The translations under genes and the position numbers were made by a program. DNA of 64,000 bases from Roseibium porphyridii (GTDB taxonomy: Bacteria > Pseudomonadota > Alphaproteobacteria > Rhizobiales > Stappiaceae). The DNA lies in contig NZ_CP120863.1 of the NCBI RefSeq assembly GCF_026191725.2, forward strand, positions 2,770,001 through 2,834,000, written 5' to 3'. Positions 63,138 through 64,000 of the stretch are shown piece by piece. Below the pieces are notes generated by a model, which was given only the letters and a program-made list of their open reading frames with translations, searched no databases and was not told the origin of the DNA. The stretch's first letter is position 1; each line of letters begins with the position of its first letter.

Positions 63138-63188
63138 ACGGGTCCTGCAAACGGCTAACTTGTGGAGATCGCATGTCGCAGAACCCGT
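63138..63188. repeat. Long-range hairpin
   Basis: Arms ACGGGTCCTGC (63138-63148) and GCAGAACCCGT (63178-63188) pair over 11 bp with one wobble around a 29-nt loop, just after the zinc-binding gene. Not followed by T. Confidence 0.6.
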
Positions 63189-63292
63189 GTGCGACTGTAT
63201 GTTTCGCATTTGCAAGATTATCGGCGCTGGGTAAACAAACTATTTCCACCTTTTTGACGGTCATTCGACTGAATTCATAGGGAGCTTAGTTC

Positions 63293-63628
63293 ATGGGCGA
63301 GGTGGTTCCTGCCTTTTGCAAAAAGACTCGCGAGAAAACAATTCGAGACTGCATTAATATCATCCAGCTATATCTCGATTTTGTTTTGGCTGAGCGTAAT
63401 TGCGATTCGCCAGATACGTGCAGAGACTGGGATGCTGGTCGTGCACTTGGGGCATCCGCCGTCCGCATGGAACTCTACGCGTTGCTCGACGAAGGAAGTG
63501 CATACACTTTCTCTACTAAACGTCAAAAACAGCTCAATAGTATTTCTGCTTTCGTGTCTGAACTACCTGGTGACAGTGTGTTGAACTTCAAGGAAGTTCT
63601 AAGGATTTTGGATGACGAACAGGAGTGA
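63293..63628 (+). CDS. Hypothetical small protein
   Basis: 111 residues, mostly helical (EKTIRDCINIIQLYLDFVLA) with three Cys near the N-terminus (FCKK, RDC, ERNCDSPDTC). No family recognised. ATG at 63293 after GGGAG, spacing eight. Confidence 0.7.
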   Translation: MGEVVPAFCKKTREKTIRDCINIIQLYLDFVLAERNCDSPDTCRDWDAGRALGASAVRMELYALLDEGSAYTFSTKRQKQLNSISAFVSELPGDSVLNFKEVLRILDDEQE

Positions 63629-63816
63629 CTTGACGGGCGATGAGATGCCGAGCCAACCGTTTATCTTCGGTGGTTGTTCTATTCAAAACAGTATCGTCAC
63701 ATCCAACCGCAGAGTTGAATACTACCTAAATTTCATTTCACGGTTGCATTTGGTCGTGCTACCTTCGCTTAGTGATAAGGGGTGATGCGTCAATAAGTTG
63801 AAAATTGGGGTTGGAA

Positions 63817-64000
63817 GTGATTAGAGCACTCAGTTTTTTTGCAGTCTCACTTTTTCTGGCATTTGCGGCGATAGCGAAAGATGAGGAGAACGCCGCTGAA
63901 CTCGAGTACCTGATAGCGGAAACGGAGCGATCCGCGAGAACAAATCAACTCTCAGCTGAACGGGTTCTTTTTGCTACGGGGCAGGCGATAGATGCCGCAT
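63817..64000 (+). CDS. Second copy of the 62399-type exported protein, cut by the window end
   Basis: A GTG start with GGGG upstream gives VIRALSFFAVSLFLAFAAIA, a signal peptide, then SARTNQL-AERVL and QAIDAA in the same order as the 62399 protein. It is therefore a paralogue 1.4 kb downstream; the 3' part lies beyond the window. Confidence 0.8.
   Translation, partial: MIRALSFFAVSLFLAFAAIAKDEENAAELEYLIAETERSARTNQLSAERVLFATGQAIDAA

Noticed and set aside
1..64000. tRNA, rRNA, CRISPR, integrase or transposase genes
   Set aside because: Looked for by eye and by protein motifs; none found. Small RNAs cannot be excluded.

Overview
The window looks like a chromosomal segment of a marine alphaproteobacterium. 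Gene content (DUF3126 beside cysE, DUF2336, PilZ and BTLCP proteins, a xsc-ackA pair, CtrA-type TTAA-N7-TTAA boxes, a MocR-type TauR) points to the Stappiaceae (Roseibium/Labrenzia-like). That assignment is inference from recognised families, not from a search. Gene density is high and most starts have a Shine-Dalgarno. I see no rRNA, tRNA, CRISPR array, integrase or insertion sequence.

0-35 kb is core and housekeeping: a gpt fragment, a CinA-like protein, an FAD monooxygenase, two alpha/beta hydrolases, an enoyl-CoA hydratase, cysE, a gamma carbonic anhydrase, a LapG-like cysteine protease, a double-PilZ protein, a PAS protein, a rhomboid, a CBS protein, an orphan NapF ferredoxin, a TPR-methyltransferase, hisI, folE, an IscU-like scaffold, yidD, a DMT exporter with a divergent Lrp regulator, thrS, an acyltransferase, a nitroreductase, a flavin reductase, a lytic transglycosylase with a CtrA box, a DUF2336 protein, a caspase-like protein, an Hpt protein, nadK and a trypsin-like protease. 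A phnX gene then follows an AtzE/AtzG-type amidase pair.

35-42 kb carries cyoABCD (cytochrome bo3 quinol oxidase, no cyoE seen) and a fused membrane/spermidine-synthase-like protein.

42-57.5 kb is the most interesting block. Seven genes run on the minus strand in the order tpa, tauR, an XRE-cupin regulator, two FAD/GcvT dehydrogenases of the dimethylglycine/sarcosine type, xsc and ackA. tauABC is divergent on the plus strand. Taurine would enter by TauABC, be transaminated by Tpa to sulfoacetaldehyde, be desulfonated by Xsc to sulfite and acetyl phosphate, and give ATP through AckA. The two embedded N-demethylating-type enzymes suggest the locus handles N-methylated taurines. TauC carries an unusual extra domain of about 150 residues.

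57.5-64 kb is an AT-richer accessory stretch of small unknown or secreted proteins. It contains a previously unremarked family of small exported proteins: one gene with a (TTTC)4 tract that appears out of frame with its best start, a second copy cut by the window end, and two decayed copies sharing a collinear repeat of about 147 bp.
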